Of a stretch of DNA of 64,000 nucleotides, positions 33,485-42,365 are shown piece by piece. Position numbers and translations under genes: made by a program. The DNA is from Kibdelosporangium philippinense (GTDB lineage: Bacteria > Actinomycetota > Actinomycetes > Mycobacteriales > Pseudonocardiaceae), in NCBI RefSeq assembly GCF_021390435.2, contig NZ_JAJVCN010000004.1, positions 1,034,501-1,098,500 on the forward strand, in the 5' to 3' direction. Position 1 is the stretch's first letter. Each line of letters opens with the position of its first letter. Under the pieces are notes generated by a model that made no database searches, had not been told where the DNA came from, and was given only the letters and a program-made list of their open reading frames with translations.

Positions 33485-34938
33485 AACAGGAGCCCCGCTT
33501 ACATGCGGTTACCTCTACAGAGCGCATCGCCGGACCAGCGGAGAGTCCGACGGAAGCCCTGGAGGTGGCCGAGCGGACGGTACTGGTGGCCGGTGCGGGG
33601 ATCACGGGCTGTTCGGTCGCCCGTGTCCTGGGCGCAGCCGGTGCCCGGGTCACCGTTACCGACGATGTCGCCGACCGGCTCACCGTCCTCGCGGACGTCC
33701 CTGGTGTCACGCTTGCCGTCGGGCTCACCGAACCGCCGGAGAATACCGACTTGGTGGTCACCAGCACGGGCTGGCGGCTCGACAGCCAGCTATTCGTCGC
33801 TGCTGCTGCGCGCGGGATCGAGACGATCGGTGAGGTCGAACTGGCCTGGCGTATGGCGGCCGAACTAGCTGACCCGCCGACGTGGTTGGTGGTCACTGGC
33901 ACCAACGGCAAGACCACCACTGTAGGCATGCTGGAAGCGATCCTGCGGACTGCCGGGGTGGACTCGATTGCGTGCGGCAACATCGGGCTGCCGGTAGTGG
34001 AGGTGCTCGGCGCCGGGTATCGAGTGCTGGCGGTGGAACTGTCCAGTCACCAGTTGCATTGGTCGCCCTCAGTGCGGCCAGCGGTCGGCGCGCTGCTCAA
34101 CCTGGCCGAGGATCACCTGGATTGGCACGGCGACATGGCCGCCTACACTGCGGCCAAAGCGCGTGCGCTGACCGGTGCCATCGCCGTCGGCGGAGTCGAC
34201 GATGACGCGGTGGCTGGTCTACTGGCCCAGGCACCCGCTGGCCGGAAGGTCGGGTTCACGCTCGCCGAGCCCGCACCGGGACAACTCGGTATATGCGACG
34301 GCGTGCTGGTGGATCGTGCCTTCGGTGTGGATGAGCAACTTGCCGAGGCCGCCGAAATCCGCCCACGTGGTCCTGCCGGGTGGGCCGACGCGCTCGCCGC
34401 CGCCGCACTTGCCCGCGCCTACGGCGTGCCGGCCCAGGCTGTGCGCGAGGGCCTGGCAACGTTCCGGCCAGCAGCGCACCGTGCAGAGGTGGTCGCCGAG
34501 GTCGACGGTGTGCGGTACATCGATGACTCCAAGGCAACCAATCCGCACGCAGCGTTGGTCTCCCTGCGAGCTCACGAGCATGTAGTCTGGCTGGCCGGCG
34601 GTCAGCTAAAAGGCACATCGGTGGACGCCCTGGTCGCGCAGACCGCTTACCGGCTGCGCGGAGCAGTGCTGATCGGGGCGGATCGAGACATGTTCGCGAC
34701 AGCCTTGGCACGATACGCACCCGACACCCCAGTGCGGATATTCGACGCGGGAAACGATAGAGATATGACTGCCGCAGTGCGAGCGGCCAGCACAATGGCA
34801 CAACCCGGCGACGTGGTGCTGCTAGCACCTGCAGCAGCATCGCGGGACATGTTCGCAAACTATGCGCAGCGTGGCGAGATGTTCCGCGATGCCGTTCTGG
34901 CATTATCCGGGCCAAGCCGAAATCGGAAATCTTCGTAG
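33481..34938 (+). CDS. MurD-like Mur ligase paralogue
   Basis: A 485-aa ligase of the MurD type (UDP-MurNAc-Ala:D-glutamate ligase family). After an ~30-residue extension come VLVAGAGITGCSVARVLGAAG, VVTGTNGKTTTVGMLEA (P-loop near 140-147), AVELSSHQLHWSPSVRPAVGALLNLAEDHLDWHG, YIDDSKATNPHAA, LAGGQLKG and APAAASRDMFANYAQRGEMF. These motifs are near canonical, unlike the MurC-like partner. The dcw cluster is not near, so this is a second, specialised copy. GTG start overlaps the TrpC-like stop. Likely acts after the MurC-like enzyme to add a second amino acid to an unknown acceptor. Confidence 0.85.
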   Translation: MKQEPRLHAVTSTERIAGPAESPTEALEVAERTVLVAGAGITGCSVARVLGAAGARVTVTDDVADRLTVLADVPGVTLAVGLTEPPENTDLVVTSTGWRLDSQLFVAAAARGIETIGEVELAWRMAAELADPPTWLVVTGTNGKTTTVGMLEAILRTAGVDSIACGNIGLPVVEVLGAGYRVLAVELSSHQLHWSPSVRPAVGALLNLAEDHLDWHGDMAAYTAAKARALTGAIAVGGVDDDAVAGLLAQAPAGRKVGFTLAEPAPGQLGICDGVLVDRAFGVDEQLAEAAEIRPRGPAGWADALAAAALARAYGVPAQAVREGLATFRPAAHRAEVVAEVDGVRYIDDSKATNPHAALVSLRAHEHVVWLAGGQLKGTSVDALVAQTAYRLRGAVLIGADRDMFATALARYAPDTPVRIFDAGNDRDMTAAVRAASTMAQPGDVVLLAPAAASRDMFANYAQRGEMFRDAVLALSGPSRNRKSS

Positions 34939-34940
34939 CC

Positions 34941-35666
34941 CAAGAGTTGTCGGGCGGCCCCGACTTCGAAGACGCGCAAGCGCTTGTTCGCCTCGCCGAA
35001 GACGTCGTCTGGCGTGCGGGTGAAGGAGCGCTCCTCGCCGACGGTGTCGCCAGGGCAACCCGCGTCTTTGGACCCATGACCGGGCGCTTCGCATTGTATT
35101 GCAAAGGGATCGAGATGCCCGTGTTCGATCCACGTGGCAATCAAGGGCTTGCGTTGGCGTTCGCGGTGCACCCATTGGGCCCACGCTACGACGCAGTGGA
35201 GCACGACATCGACTTCGACCCCGAATAGGGGAACGAACTATTCATCGCGAACGCGCCGGATTGTCCCGCCGAAGGGCCGCCGATGGATTCGTTGAGCGAA
35301 GCGAAGGTGCGGCTGGTAGCCAATTTGATGCAGCTGTGGAGCGGTTACGACGCACTAGGTATCTGCTTGTTCGCCGCGCCGCCCACGCGCAATCTGAGCG
35401 AAGCCTCGGCGGCGGAACTCGTTTCGGCCGTCACTGGGCGAAATGTCACTCCTGCCGGAATTCGTGCCGCTGGCAGGGAAAGGCTTTTCCTGATGCGGCA
35501 GTACAACCGGCGTGAAGGGCTGACTTCGGCAGACGACACTTTACCTGACCGTTTCTTCACGTTGGCTGTCGACAGTGGACGGCTGAAGGGCGCCGTGCTG
35601 GACCGGCGGGCGTTCACCGACGCCGTCGAACGATTGCGGGAGTTGCTCGGATGGCCGCCTGGTTAG
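34941..35666 (+). pseudogene. aldehyde ferredoxin oxidoreductase, C-terminal part, with amber codon
   Basis: A continuous frame broken by one TAG (35226-35228). Before it: GGPDFEDAQALVRLAEDVVWRAGEGALLADGVARATRVFG and FDPRGNQGLALAFAVHPLGPRYDAVEHDIDFDPE. After it: NAPDCPAEGPPMDSLSEAKVRLVANLMQLWSGYDALGICLF, then VTGRNVTPAGIRAAGRERLFLMRQYNRREGLTSADDTLPDRF. This is domain 2-3 of AOR and continues the gene whose N-terminus is at 26264. Roughly 100-150 central residues, including cofactor-binding cysteines, are absent. It begins 3 bp after the MurD-like stop. Confidence 0.8.
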
Positions 35667-36352
35667 GCTTGCAGTTCCTTGTATACCGCTGCGAGGCGAT
35701 CGTTGGAAGCCTTGATGTGGCGAATCATCGCCTCCCCTGCCGCATCGGCGTTGCGGGCGGCGATGGCCTCGACTATCTGTTGGTGTTCCTGGTTCGTCTC
35801 CTCGGCAATGCCGACCTTGAAGTAGAGGCGGTAGCTGTGAGTGTGGGCGTGCAGGCGAGTGAGCGCGTCGACGATGAGCGGATTGCCGGACGCCTCGGCG
35901 ATCAGCCGGTGCAGGTGCGCGTCGCGGATGGCGAAGTCCCGATATCCCTCGTAGTTCTCGCCTGCCGGGTGGACGGTCATGGTTTCGAGCACAGCGCGCA
36001 TTTCCGCGATCTGTTCTTCGGTCGCGTACACCGTCGCGAGCTTGGCGGCGGGCGGTTCGAGAAGGATCCGCATCTCGACGAGGTGCGCGAGGCTCATCTC
36101 GTCCATCAGTGGCGCGACGACGTAGCCCGCGTGCGGTCGTTTCGCGACGAGGCCGTCGGATTCCAGCTTGGTCATAGCTTCGCGCACGGGCGTCGGCGAG
36201 ACGTCGAGTTCCCTTGCGATGCCGTCGATCGACAGCCTCGCTCCGGGCGCCAGGTCGTGGTCCATCAGCATCTGTTTGATGGACTCGTAGACGGTGTCAC
36301 GCAGCATGGTTCGTGGCGGCGGGGTCAACCGCGGCACGGGTACCGAGGCCAC
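35663..36352 (-). CDS. GntR-family regulator, FadR/FCD type
   Basis: A 229-aa GntR regulator. The winged helix is VYESIKQMLMDHDLAPGARLSIDGIARELDVSPTPVREAMTKLESDGLV; the FCD sensor domain includes EMRILLEPPAAKLA, DAHLHRLIAEASGNPLI and HQQIVEAIAARNADAA, with the His/Asp ligands of metal-binding FCD domains. The GTG at 36352 follows GGGGAGG; the longer frame to 36487 runs into a heptad tract and is unlikely. It is divergent from the big secreted hydrolase, with the tract at 36459-36476 between them, and its stop overlaps the AOR remnant. It may sense a sugar acid released by that hydrolase; inference. Confidence 0.88.
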   Translation of the reverse strand: MASVPVPRLTPPPRTMLRDTVYESIKQMLMDHDLAPGARLSIDGIARELDVSPTPVREAMTKLESDGLVAKRPHAGYVVAPLMDEMSLAHLVEMRILLEPPAAKLATVYATEEQIAEMRAVLETMTVHPAGENYEGYRDFAIRDAHLHRLIAEASGNPLIVDALTRLHAHTHSYRLYFKVGIAEETNQEHQQIVEAIAARNADAAGEAMIRHIKASNDRLAAVYKELQA

Positions 36353-36451
36353 TGTGGATCCTCCCCAAATCAGTCGGCTTCTGCTGAATCTCCTGGCGCA
36401 GCAGCTGCCGAACAGCCGTTGACGATGATCAATCCGCACGGTATGAAGATT

Positions 36452-36478
36452 CAGGTTTCGTATCTGATATCTGATCCT
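36452..36478. repeat. heptad tract between GntR regulator and secreted hydrolase
   Basis: Reads CAGGTTTCG, then TATCTGATATCTGATCC, i.e. overlapping ATCTGAT heptads. It lies 30 bp before the hydrolase start. Position suits an operator of the divergent GntR protein, but the same words occur far from any GntR gene. Confidence 0.65.
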
Positions 36479-36507
36479 ACCGCACATCCCTGCACCGAGG
36501 AGCGACG

Positions 36508-39500
36508 ATGACGTCGAAGTGGATCACGGCTGTCCTGGGGGCCGCGTTGGCGTTGCTCTCCGCGACACCGGCTGTGGCGGACCCTAGTGGTGCATCGCCG
36601 CCGATGGTGTTTGCCGCGTCCAACGGTTCGGGTGACAGATGCACGTATCAACGGCCCTGCTCGCTGACGCAGGCCCAGGTCAATGTGCGTGAATTAGCAC
36701 CCCGTATGCGCTCTGACATCGTTGTCACCCTTGCCGGTGGTACGTACCAGCTCAACGCGCCGCTTACCTTCACCGAAGCGGACTCCGGTCGTAATGGTTA
36801 CCAGATCCGGTGGTGGGCGCTGCCCGGCAAGCCAGCGGTCATCAGTGGTGGCATCCCCGTCGACGGATGGACGAAATCAGGGAACCTCTGGAGCGCCAAG
36901 GTGCCGCGCGACTTGGTGACTCGCCAGTTGTACGCCGACGGCGTGCGCTTGCCGCGCGCGACCGGTTCGCTGCCAGTCGGTCTGACCCAGACGCCGACCG
37001 GATTCACCGCATCGAATGACTCGCTTGCCTCCTGGCGCAACCCGGACAACATCGAGTTCGTCCTAGGCGACGGGCACGGCTCGTGGAGCGAGCCGCGCTG
37101 TGGTGTGAAGTCGATCGCGGGAACGGCGATCACAATGGACCAGCCGTGCTGGGACAACATGAAGTTGCCCATCGAACCGCGCGGTCCGTACGGCGACAAC
37201 CCCCACGGCGGATTCCCTTCGTACCCGTCTGACGCTGTGCCAACCCGCGTCGAGAACGCCTACGAGTTGCTCAGCGAAGGCGAGTGGTACCTGGACGAAG
37301 CCGCGGATCGTATTTTCTATTTCCCACACGAAAACGAGGATGTCCGCAAGAAGCGTTTCGTGGCCGCCAAGCTCGAGCGGTTGGTCGGTACGTCGACCAC
37401 CGCGGCCAAGCCGCTGCACGACGTGTCCTTCGAAGGGCTGGAGTTCGCGTACGCGACCTGGCTGCAGCCCAGCAGCGACGAGGGTTTCGTTGAGATGCAG
37501 GCCAACTTCACGCTGACCGGCGTCGGCGCGTCGAAGTCCCAGGGGCTGTGCAGTTACTCCGAGCCCAAGGGCACTTGCCCGTTCGCGTCGTGGACTCGTC
37601 CCTCCGCGGCGGTCGACTTGGTGGGGACCCGCAACGTCAAGTTCGTCCGCAACACCTTCCAGCACCTCGGCGGCGCTGGACTCGGCTTCCAGCACGGCGT
37701 GCAAAACAACTTGGTGCAGGGCAACGTGGTTACCGACGTATCGGGCATCGGCATCCTGCTTGGCGCGGTCGACGATCCGTTGCCGAAGAACGATTACGAG
37801 ATCGCGACCGGCAACACGATCGACAGCAACTACGTGCACCACACTGGCGTCGACTTCACGGGCGCGCCCGCGATCGTGAACGGGTACTCCCGCAAGACCT
37901 CGATCACCCACAACGAGATCACCGATGTCCCGTATTCAGGGATCTCCTCGGGCTGGGGTGGTTGGCGAACGAACTCGGCGTTTCCCGACGAGAACCCGAA
38001 TATCAACGCGGACAACGACATCTCGTACAACCTGGTCTACCGCAATATGCTCGTTCGCTGGGACGGCGGCGCCGTCTACACCAACGGCCCGCAGGGACGC
38101 AGCTACGAGCATGGCCTCACTATTCGCGGCAACGTCAACTTCAGCGGACTGAAGACCGCCAACAGCATCTACAACGATGAAGGCGGCGACTACGTCACCG
38201 TCACCGGCAACGTCCAGTACAACGACAACGGTGGGTTCAACGGTGGCTGCTCGACCACTGGACACATGCGACGCAAGGACAACTATCGCGTCGGCACGAT
38301 GAACTCGTTCCCGTGCGCACCGGCGCCGGTCGGCGTCGAGGACCTCGGCGGCAACAAGCTGGTCGCGCAGAACCCGCAGGCCAGGGATATATCCAATACG
38401 ATATTGGCTGCCGCTGGTTTGCGGCCGGAGTTCCGCGATCTGACGACGCGCACGGCGCCCAAGGTCGCGCTGGTCAGCCCGACCTGCACGGACGACATCC
38501 TGATCTCGGGATCCGGGTTTACCGACCGGGCGCGTGTGTCTCTTGGCGGACGGCCGGTAGAGCCCGTCACGTTCATTTCGTCGAACTACTTGAGCGTCAA
38601 ACTGCCGCGCGGTTCGTCGGGCGGCGCAGTGACGGTCACGACCAAGTCCGGGACGAGCGCCGCGGACGTGGACGCGAACGCGACTTTGTGCCGAAGCCTG
38701 AGCACCACGTTCAGCAACGCGGGCATTACGTCGGATGGCAACACCCGAGCGGGCAATGTGGACGGTTTCGGCTACAGCTACTCCGCTGAGGCGTTGGCCG
38801 TTCGTGGAGTTACCCCTGGCGCACCGGTGCGCACGCATGGCGTCACCTTTGCGTGGCCCACCGCGTCGCCCGGTTCGCCGAGCAACACTTTGGCCGCCGG
38901 TCAGACGGTCGGCGTGTACGGCTCGTCGTCCACTTTGGGCTTCCTGCTGACGAGCACATATCCAACATCCGGTAGGGGAACGGTCAACTACACCGACGGC
39001 TCGACACAGGAGTACACGATCGGCAGCCCGAACTGGGCAGGTGACTTGCCAGCAGGGGTGTTCCCGGCGATCACGACGCCGTACCGCAACGGGCCGAACG
39101 GGCGGGATGACCGTCCGGTGCACATCTTCTACGCCGGGGTGCAGCTGGACGCGTCGAAGACGGTGAAGAGCGTCCGGCTACCCAATATCGGATCTGAAAT
39201 AGGACCGGACGTTCCGGCGATGCACATTTTCGCCGTCGCACTCGGCGGCAAGCCGAACCTGGCGCAAGGCAAGATCGCCACGCAGTCAGCGGACGCGTGG
39301 GGCGGCCCAGCCGCGCGCGTCGTCGACGGCGACAGCAACGGCACGTGGAACAACAACTCGGTCAGCCACACCGAGATTCAGGACCACGCGTGGTGGCAGG
39401 TCGACCTCGGGGTGACGAGCCAGCTGAGCCAGGTCAACGTGTGGAACCGTGTCGATTGCTGCCCGGAACGTCTCGACGACTTCTGGGTTTTCGTGTCCGC

Positions 39501-40818
39501 GACGCCGTTCGACACGTCGCTAACCCCGGCGCAGCAAGCCGCGAAACCCGGAGTGTGGTCGGCGCACCAGACCGGACGGGCACCCGTCGTGACAACGCTC
39601 AAGCCGAACGTGCCGGGGCGCTATGTGATGGTCCAGTTGGCGGGCCGCAACTACCTGTCGCTGGCCGAGGTCGAGGTCTTCGGTGCGCAGCCAGCCGCCG
39701 AGGACTGGGTAGGCACCTGGGGAGCGGCTCAGGGCGGCCCGGCGACCTGGGCGAGTAGCGGCTTTCCGGACTGCGCGTTGCGCAACATCGTGCACACGAG
39801 CGTCGGCGGGACCGAAGCACGGATTCGGTTCTCCAACCGGTTCGGCACCGGACCGCTGGAGTTGCGGACGACATCTGTGGCCATTCGGAGCGAAACCGGA
39901 AGATCGGATGCGATATCTGGAACGATGCGGCAGTTGACGTTCGCGGGCCGCAAATCGGTCACGATCCCAGCCGGTGGCGAAGTGGTCAGCGACCCGGTGG
40001 CGATGGCGATCCCGGCCGACACGGACCTCTTGGTCACCACGTACACGCCGCGTGGCGCGCAAGGGCCGGCGACCTATCACCCATCGGCGAACCAGATCTC
40101 CTGGCTGACCGAGCCGGGGGAGGACTACACGCTGGAGGAGTCCGGCGCCCGATTCACCCGCGAGATGGGATCGTGGCTCTACGTCGAAGAGGTCGATGTC
40201 CGAGGTTCCGGTGCGAAGGGGACGGTGCTGGCGTTCGGCGACTCGATCACCGACGGCGGGTACACGACCACCAACTCCAACCACCGCTGGCCGGACTACC
40301 TGGCCGACCGGACGAAGGAGTTCGGCATCGTCAATTCCGGTCTGTCGGCGAACCGGCTGATGCGTGACGGTGAGGACCCCGCATGGGGCCGTGCCGGAAT
40401 CGCCAGGATCGACGACGACATCATCAACCGCACCGGCGTGCGGACGGTGATCTTGTTGCAGGGCATCAACGACATGATCCACGACCCGCGCACGAAGGAT
40501 CCCGCCCTGTTCGCCGCGGGGTACCGCGAGTTCGTGGCGCGCATGCACGCCAAGGGAATCAAGGTGATCGGCGCGACGGTCACCCCCATCAAGGGTTGGG
40601 GCGGATACGACGACCAGTTGGAAGCGACCAGGCAGGGCATCAACGAGTTCGTGCGCACCAGCGGCGTGTTCGACGCGGTGGTGGACTTCGACAAGGCCAT
40701 TCAGGACCCGGCCGACCCGTTGAAGATCAAGCCGGAGTTTGACGCGGGCGACCACCTGCACCCGTCGGACGCCGGGAACGCGGCGCTTGCTGCGGCTGTC
40801 GACCTGAGCAAGTTGTAA
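36508..40818 (+). CDS. large secreted protein: beta-helix, IPT-like, discoidin (CBM32-like) and SGNH hydrolase domains
   Basis: A 1436-aa exported protein. Signal peptide about 1-25 (ending ATPAVADP). Residues about 35-640 form a right-handed parallel beta-helix (repeated NVKFVRNTF, NNLVQGNVVTDVSG, SNYVHHTG, TSITHNEITDVPYSGISSGWG) as in pectate-lyase-like enzymes. About 650-735 is IPT/TIG-like (APKVALVSP, ISGSGFTDRARVSLGG). About 735-910 is a beta-sandwich. About 916-1075 is an F5/8C domain (NLAQGKIATQSADAWGGPAARVVDGD). About 1085-1436 is an SGNH esterase with GDSIT (Ser1246), ILLQGINDM and DHLHPSD. It probably cleaves and deesterifies a plant or microbial polysaccharide. A GAGGAG site precedes the ATG. 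Confidence 0.85.
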   Translation: MTSKWITAVLGAALALLSATPAVADPSGASPPMVFAASNGSGDRCTYQRPCSLTQAQVNVRELAPRMRSDIVVTLAGGTYQLNAPLTFTEADSGRNGYQIRWWALPGKPAVISGGIPVDGWTKSGNLWSAKVPRDLVTRQLYADGVRLPRATGSLPVGLTQTPTGFTASNDSLASWRNPDNIEFVLGDGHGSWSEPRCGVKSIAGTAITMDQPCWDNMKLPIEPRGPYGDNPHGGFPSYPSDAVPTRVENAYELLSEGEWYLDEAADRIFYFPHENEDVRKKRFVAAKLERLVGTSTTAAKPLHDVSFEGLEFAYATWLQPSSDEGFVEMQANFTLTGVGASKSQGLCSYSEPKGTCPFASWTRPSAAVDLVGTRNVKFVRNTFQHLGGAGLGFQHGVQNNLVQGNVVTDVSGIGILLGAVDDPLPKNDYEIATGNTIDSNYVHHTGVDFTGAPAIVNGYSRKTSITHNEITDVPYSGISSGWGGWRTNSAFPDENPNINADNDISYNLVYRNMLVRWDGGAVYTNGPQGRSYEHGLTIRGNVNFSGLKTANSIYNDEGGDYVTVTGNVQYNDNGGFNGGCSTTGHMRRKDNYRVGTMNSFPCAPAPVGVEDLGGNKLVAQNPQARDISNTILAAAGLRPEFRDLTTRTAPKVALVSPTCTDDILISGSGFTDRARVSLGGRPVEPVTFISSNYLSVKLPRGSSGGAVTVTTKSGTSAADVDANATLCRSLSTTFSNAGITSDGNTRAGNVDGFGYSYSAEALAVRGVTPGAPVRTHGVTFAWPTASPGSPSNTLAAGQTVGVYGSSSTLGFLLTSTYPTSGRGTVNYTDGSTQEYTIGSPNWAGDLPAGVFPAITTPYRNGPNGRDDRPVHIFYAGVQLDASKTVKSVRLPNIGSEIGPDVPAMHIFAVALGGKPNLAQGKIATQSADAWGGPAARVVDGDSNGTWNNNSVSHTEIQDHAWWQVDLGVTSQLSQVNVWNRVDCCPERLDDFWVFVSATPFDTSLTPAQQAAKPGVWSAHQTGRAPVVTTLKPNVPGRYVMVQLAGRNYLSLAEVEVFGAQPAAEDWVGTWGAAQGGPATWASSGFPDCALRNIVHTSVGGTEARIRFSNRFGTGPLELRTTSVAIRSETGRSDAISGTMRQLTFAGRKSVTIPAGGEVVSDPVAMAIPADTDLLVTTYTPRGAQGPATYHPSANQISWLTEPGEDYTLEESGARFTREMGSWLYVEEVDVRGSGAKGTVLAFGDSITDGGYTTTNSNHRWPDYLADRTKEFGIVNSGLSANRLMRDGEDPAWGRAGIARIDDDIINRTGVRTVILLQGINDMIHDPRTKDPALFAAGYREFVARMHAKGIKVIGATVTPIKGWGGYDDQLEATRQGINEFVRTSGVFDAVVDFDKAIQDPADPLKIKPEFDAGDHLHPSDAGNAALAAAVDLSKL

Positions 40819-40826
40819 CCCCAGGG

Positions 40827-40872
40827 AAAATCGGCCCGTCGTACCTGCGCGCAGATCCCACGGGCCGATTTT
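40827..40872. terminator. strong bidirectional terminator
   Basis: Perfect 13-bp stem AAAATCGGCCCGT / ACGGGCCGATTTT with a 20-nt loop, between convergent genes. The arms end in A and T runs, so it can terminate both strands. Confidence 0.85.
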
Positions 40873-40905
40873 CGTTTGCTGCAACTGTGGATTATTAACC
40901 GGACC

Positions 40906-42273
40906 TCAGATCATGTCCGCAGGGCCGACCGGCTTGCCGAGCAACGAGAGCAAGTTGTTGATGATCACGATCCCGAAGGTCGCCAGCGCTTTCGGCGTCG
41001 CGATCGACGAAATCACGGTCTTCGTGCTGCACCCGTTTGAAACCGGCTGCCCGCCAAGGCGGTCCTTCAACCAGTTCAGCGCGTCCGGCGCACCCGTGAT
41101 GACCAAAGCGATGTGTTCGCTGACGATATCGCGTTGATACGTCACCCGGCTCCCGCCCGCGCAGTACTTCTTGACCACCGCGTCCGTGTCCACGCTCGGC
41201 ACCAGTTCGTCATTGACGGAGTGGTACACGAACACGGGCGCCGTCGGATTGTGCTGCCCCATCGTGACTTCGGCGAGGACCTTCTGTGGCACCGGACGGC
41301 TCAGCGGATCCGGAATGCTGAAGTACTTGAACAGATCCTTGAACGCGAACTCGCCCGCGTTCGCGTGATTGCACTGTGTCCGCGCCTTCGCGAACGCGGC
41401 TTTCCCCTCGGCCGTCAGATACGTGTCCATGAACTCGGCCAGTTCTGGATACGCGTGGCTCAATCCGGCGATACCGCTCATCGCGATTCCGGCGAATGGC
41501 CCGCGGTTCGCTCCGAGCAGCACGTTCTTCGGGCTGACCGGCAAGCCGCCCTCCGCGATGCCCTTGATGGTCAACTCGGGCGCGTAGCTCGGCTGCAGTT
41601 CGGCGGCCCACCCAGACGCCAGCGCGCCACCCGAGTAACCCCAGAGTCCGATGTTCGTCTGCGGCCCCAAACCCAATGGGGTGAAGTTCTTCGCGGCCCG
41701 GATGCCGTCCAGTGTTGCCTGACCGGCCTGCTTTCCGGCGACGTACGCGCTGCGCGGGCCCTCGTAGTCCGGGACCGAGACCGCCCATCCCTGCTGCACG
41801 GCCGCGTTGATGAGCAAGATCTCCGCCTGGGCGACGATGTTGTCGTTTCCTGCGCCCTGTCGCAATTGGTAGGAGATCGCGCATTGCGGCGCCGCGCTGT
41901 CCTCGGCTACTTGATACGACAACAGCGGCCTTGTCGCTGACGGTCGAGCGCCCCACGGCAACAAGACTGTCGTCACGGTTGCCTGCGGATTGTTCTTCTG
42001 GTCCGTGGTTCGGTAGAGAAGCTGCCACGCCTGAACCTTTTGCGGCAAAGCGCCAAACGCTGCGATGGAGACCGACCGGGAACGCAGGACGGTGCCCGGT
42101 GCGGTCGATTCATAGCCGCTTGGCGGCTGGTAGAACGGGTCGCTCTGCGGTGGAGGCGGGGCCGCGGCGGCCGACGAAGTGCCGACCGCCATGGTCGTCA
42201 ACGCGGTCAACAGCGTGGCGCTGACCAGTGCGGCGACCCTGCCTCTCCGTGCACCGGTGAACGTCGTTGTCAT
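40906..42273 (-). CDS. secreted lipase/esterase (secretory lipase LIP family)
   Basis: A 455-aa alpha/beta hydrolase with a Sec signal peptide (VAALVSATLLTALTTMAVGTSSAAAA, about residues 13-38). The nucleophile elbow is GLWGYSGGALASGW, the acid is in VYHSVNDELVPSVD and the histidine in IVSEHIALV. This order matches the fungal/actinobacterial secretory lipase family. It ends in LLSLLGKPVGPADMI. Secreted lipases of this kind hydrolyse triacylglycerols or other esters. It lies 92 bp after the hydroxyquinol operon on the same strand but is probably a separate unit. Confidence 0.88.
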   Translation of the reverse strand: MTTTFTGARRGRVAALVSATLLTALTTMAVGTSSAAAAPPPPQSDPFYQPPSGYESTAPGTVLRSRSVSIAAFGALPQKVQAWQLLYRTTDQKNNPQATVTTVLLPWGARPSATRPLLSYQVAEDSAAPQCAISYQLRQGAGNDNIVAQAEILLINAAVQQGWAVSVPDYEGPRSAYVAGKQAGQATLDGIRAAKNFTPLGLGPQTNIGLWGYSGGALASGWAAELQPSYAPELTIKGIAEGGLPVSPKNVLLGANRGPFAGIAMSGIAGLSHAYPELAEFMDTYLTAEGKAAFAKARTQCNHANAGEFAFKDLFKYFSIPDPLSRPVPQKVLAEVTMGQHNPTAPVFVYHSVNDELVPSVDTDAVVKKYCAGGSRVTYQRDIVSEHIALVITGAPDALNWLKDRLGGQPVSNGCSTKTVISSIATPKALATFGIVIINNLLSLLGKPVGPADMI

Positions 42274-42365
42274 TGCCGGTCACCCTCTCAGTAGATCTGA
42301 AAAGACCTCTGATCGAAATGAACGACCGACGACCCTGCTGGTTACGAAAGATCTTGAAAGGCGCC

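Noticed and set aside
36452..36478. Reading the heptad tract as a specific GntR operator
   Set aside because: The same words occur at many places, including inside coding genes, so a single-regulator reading is not supported by the sequence alone.
39520..40884. 454-codon minus-strand frame under the SGNH domain
   Set aside because: Antisense shadow of a conserved catalytic domain and it crosses the terminator hairpin.
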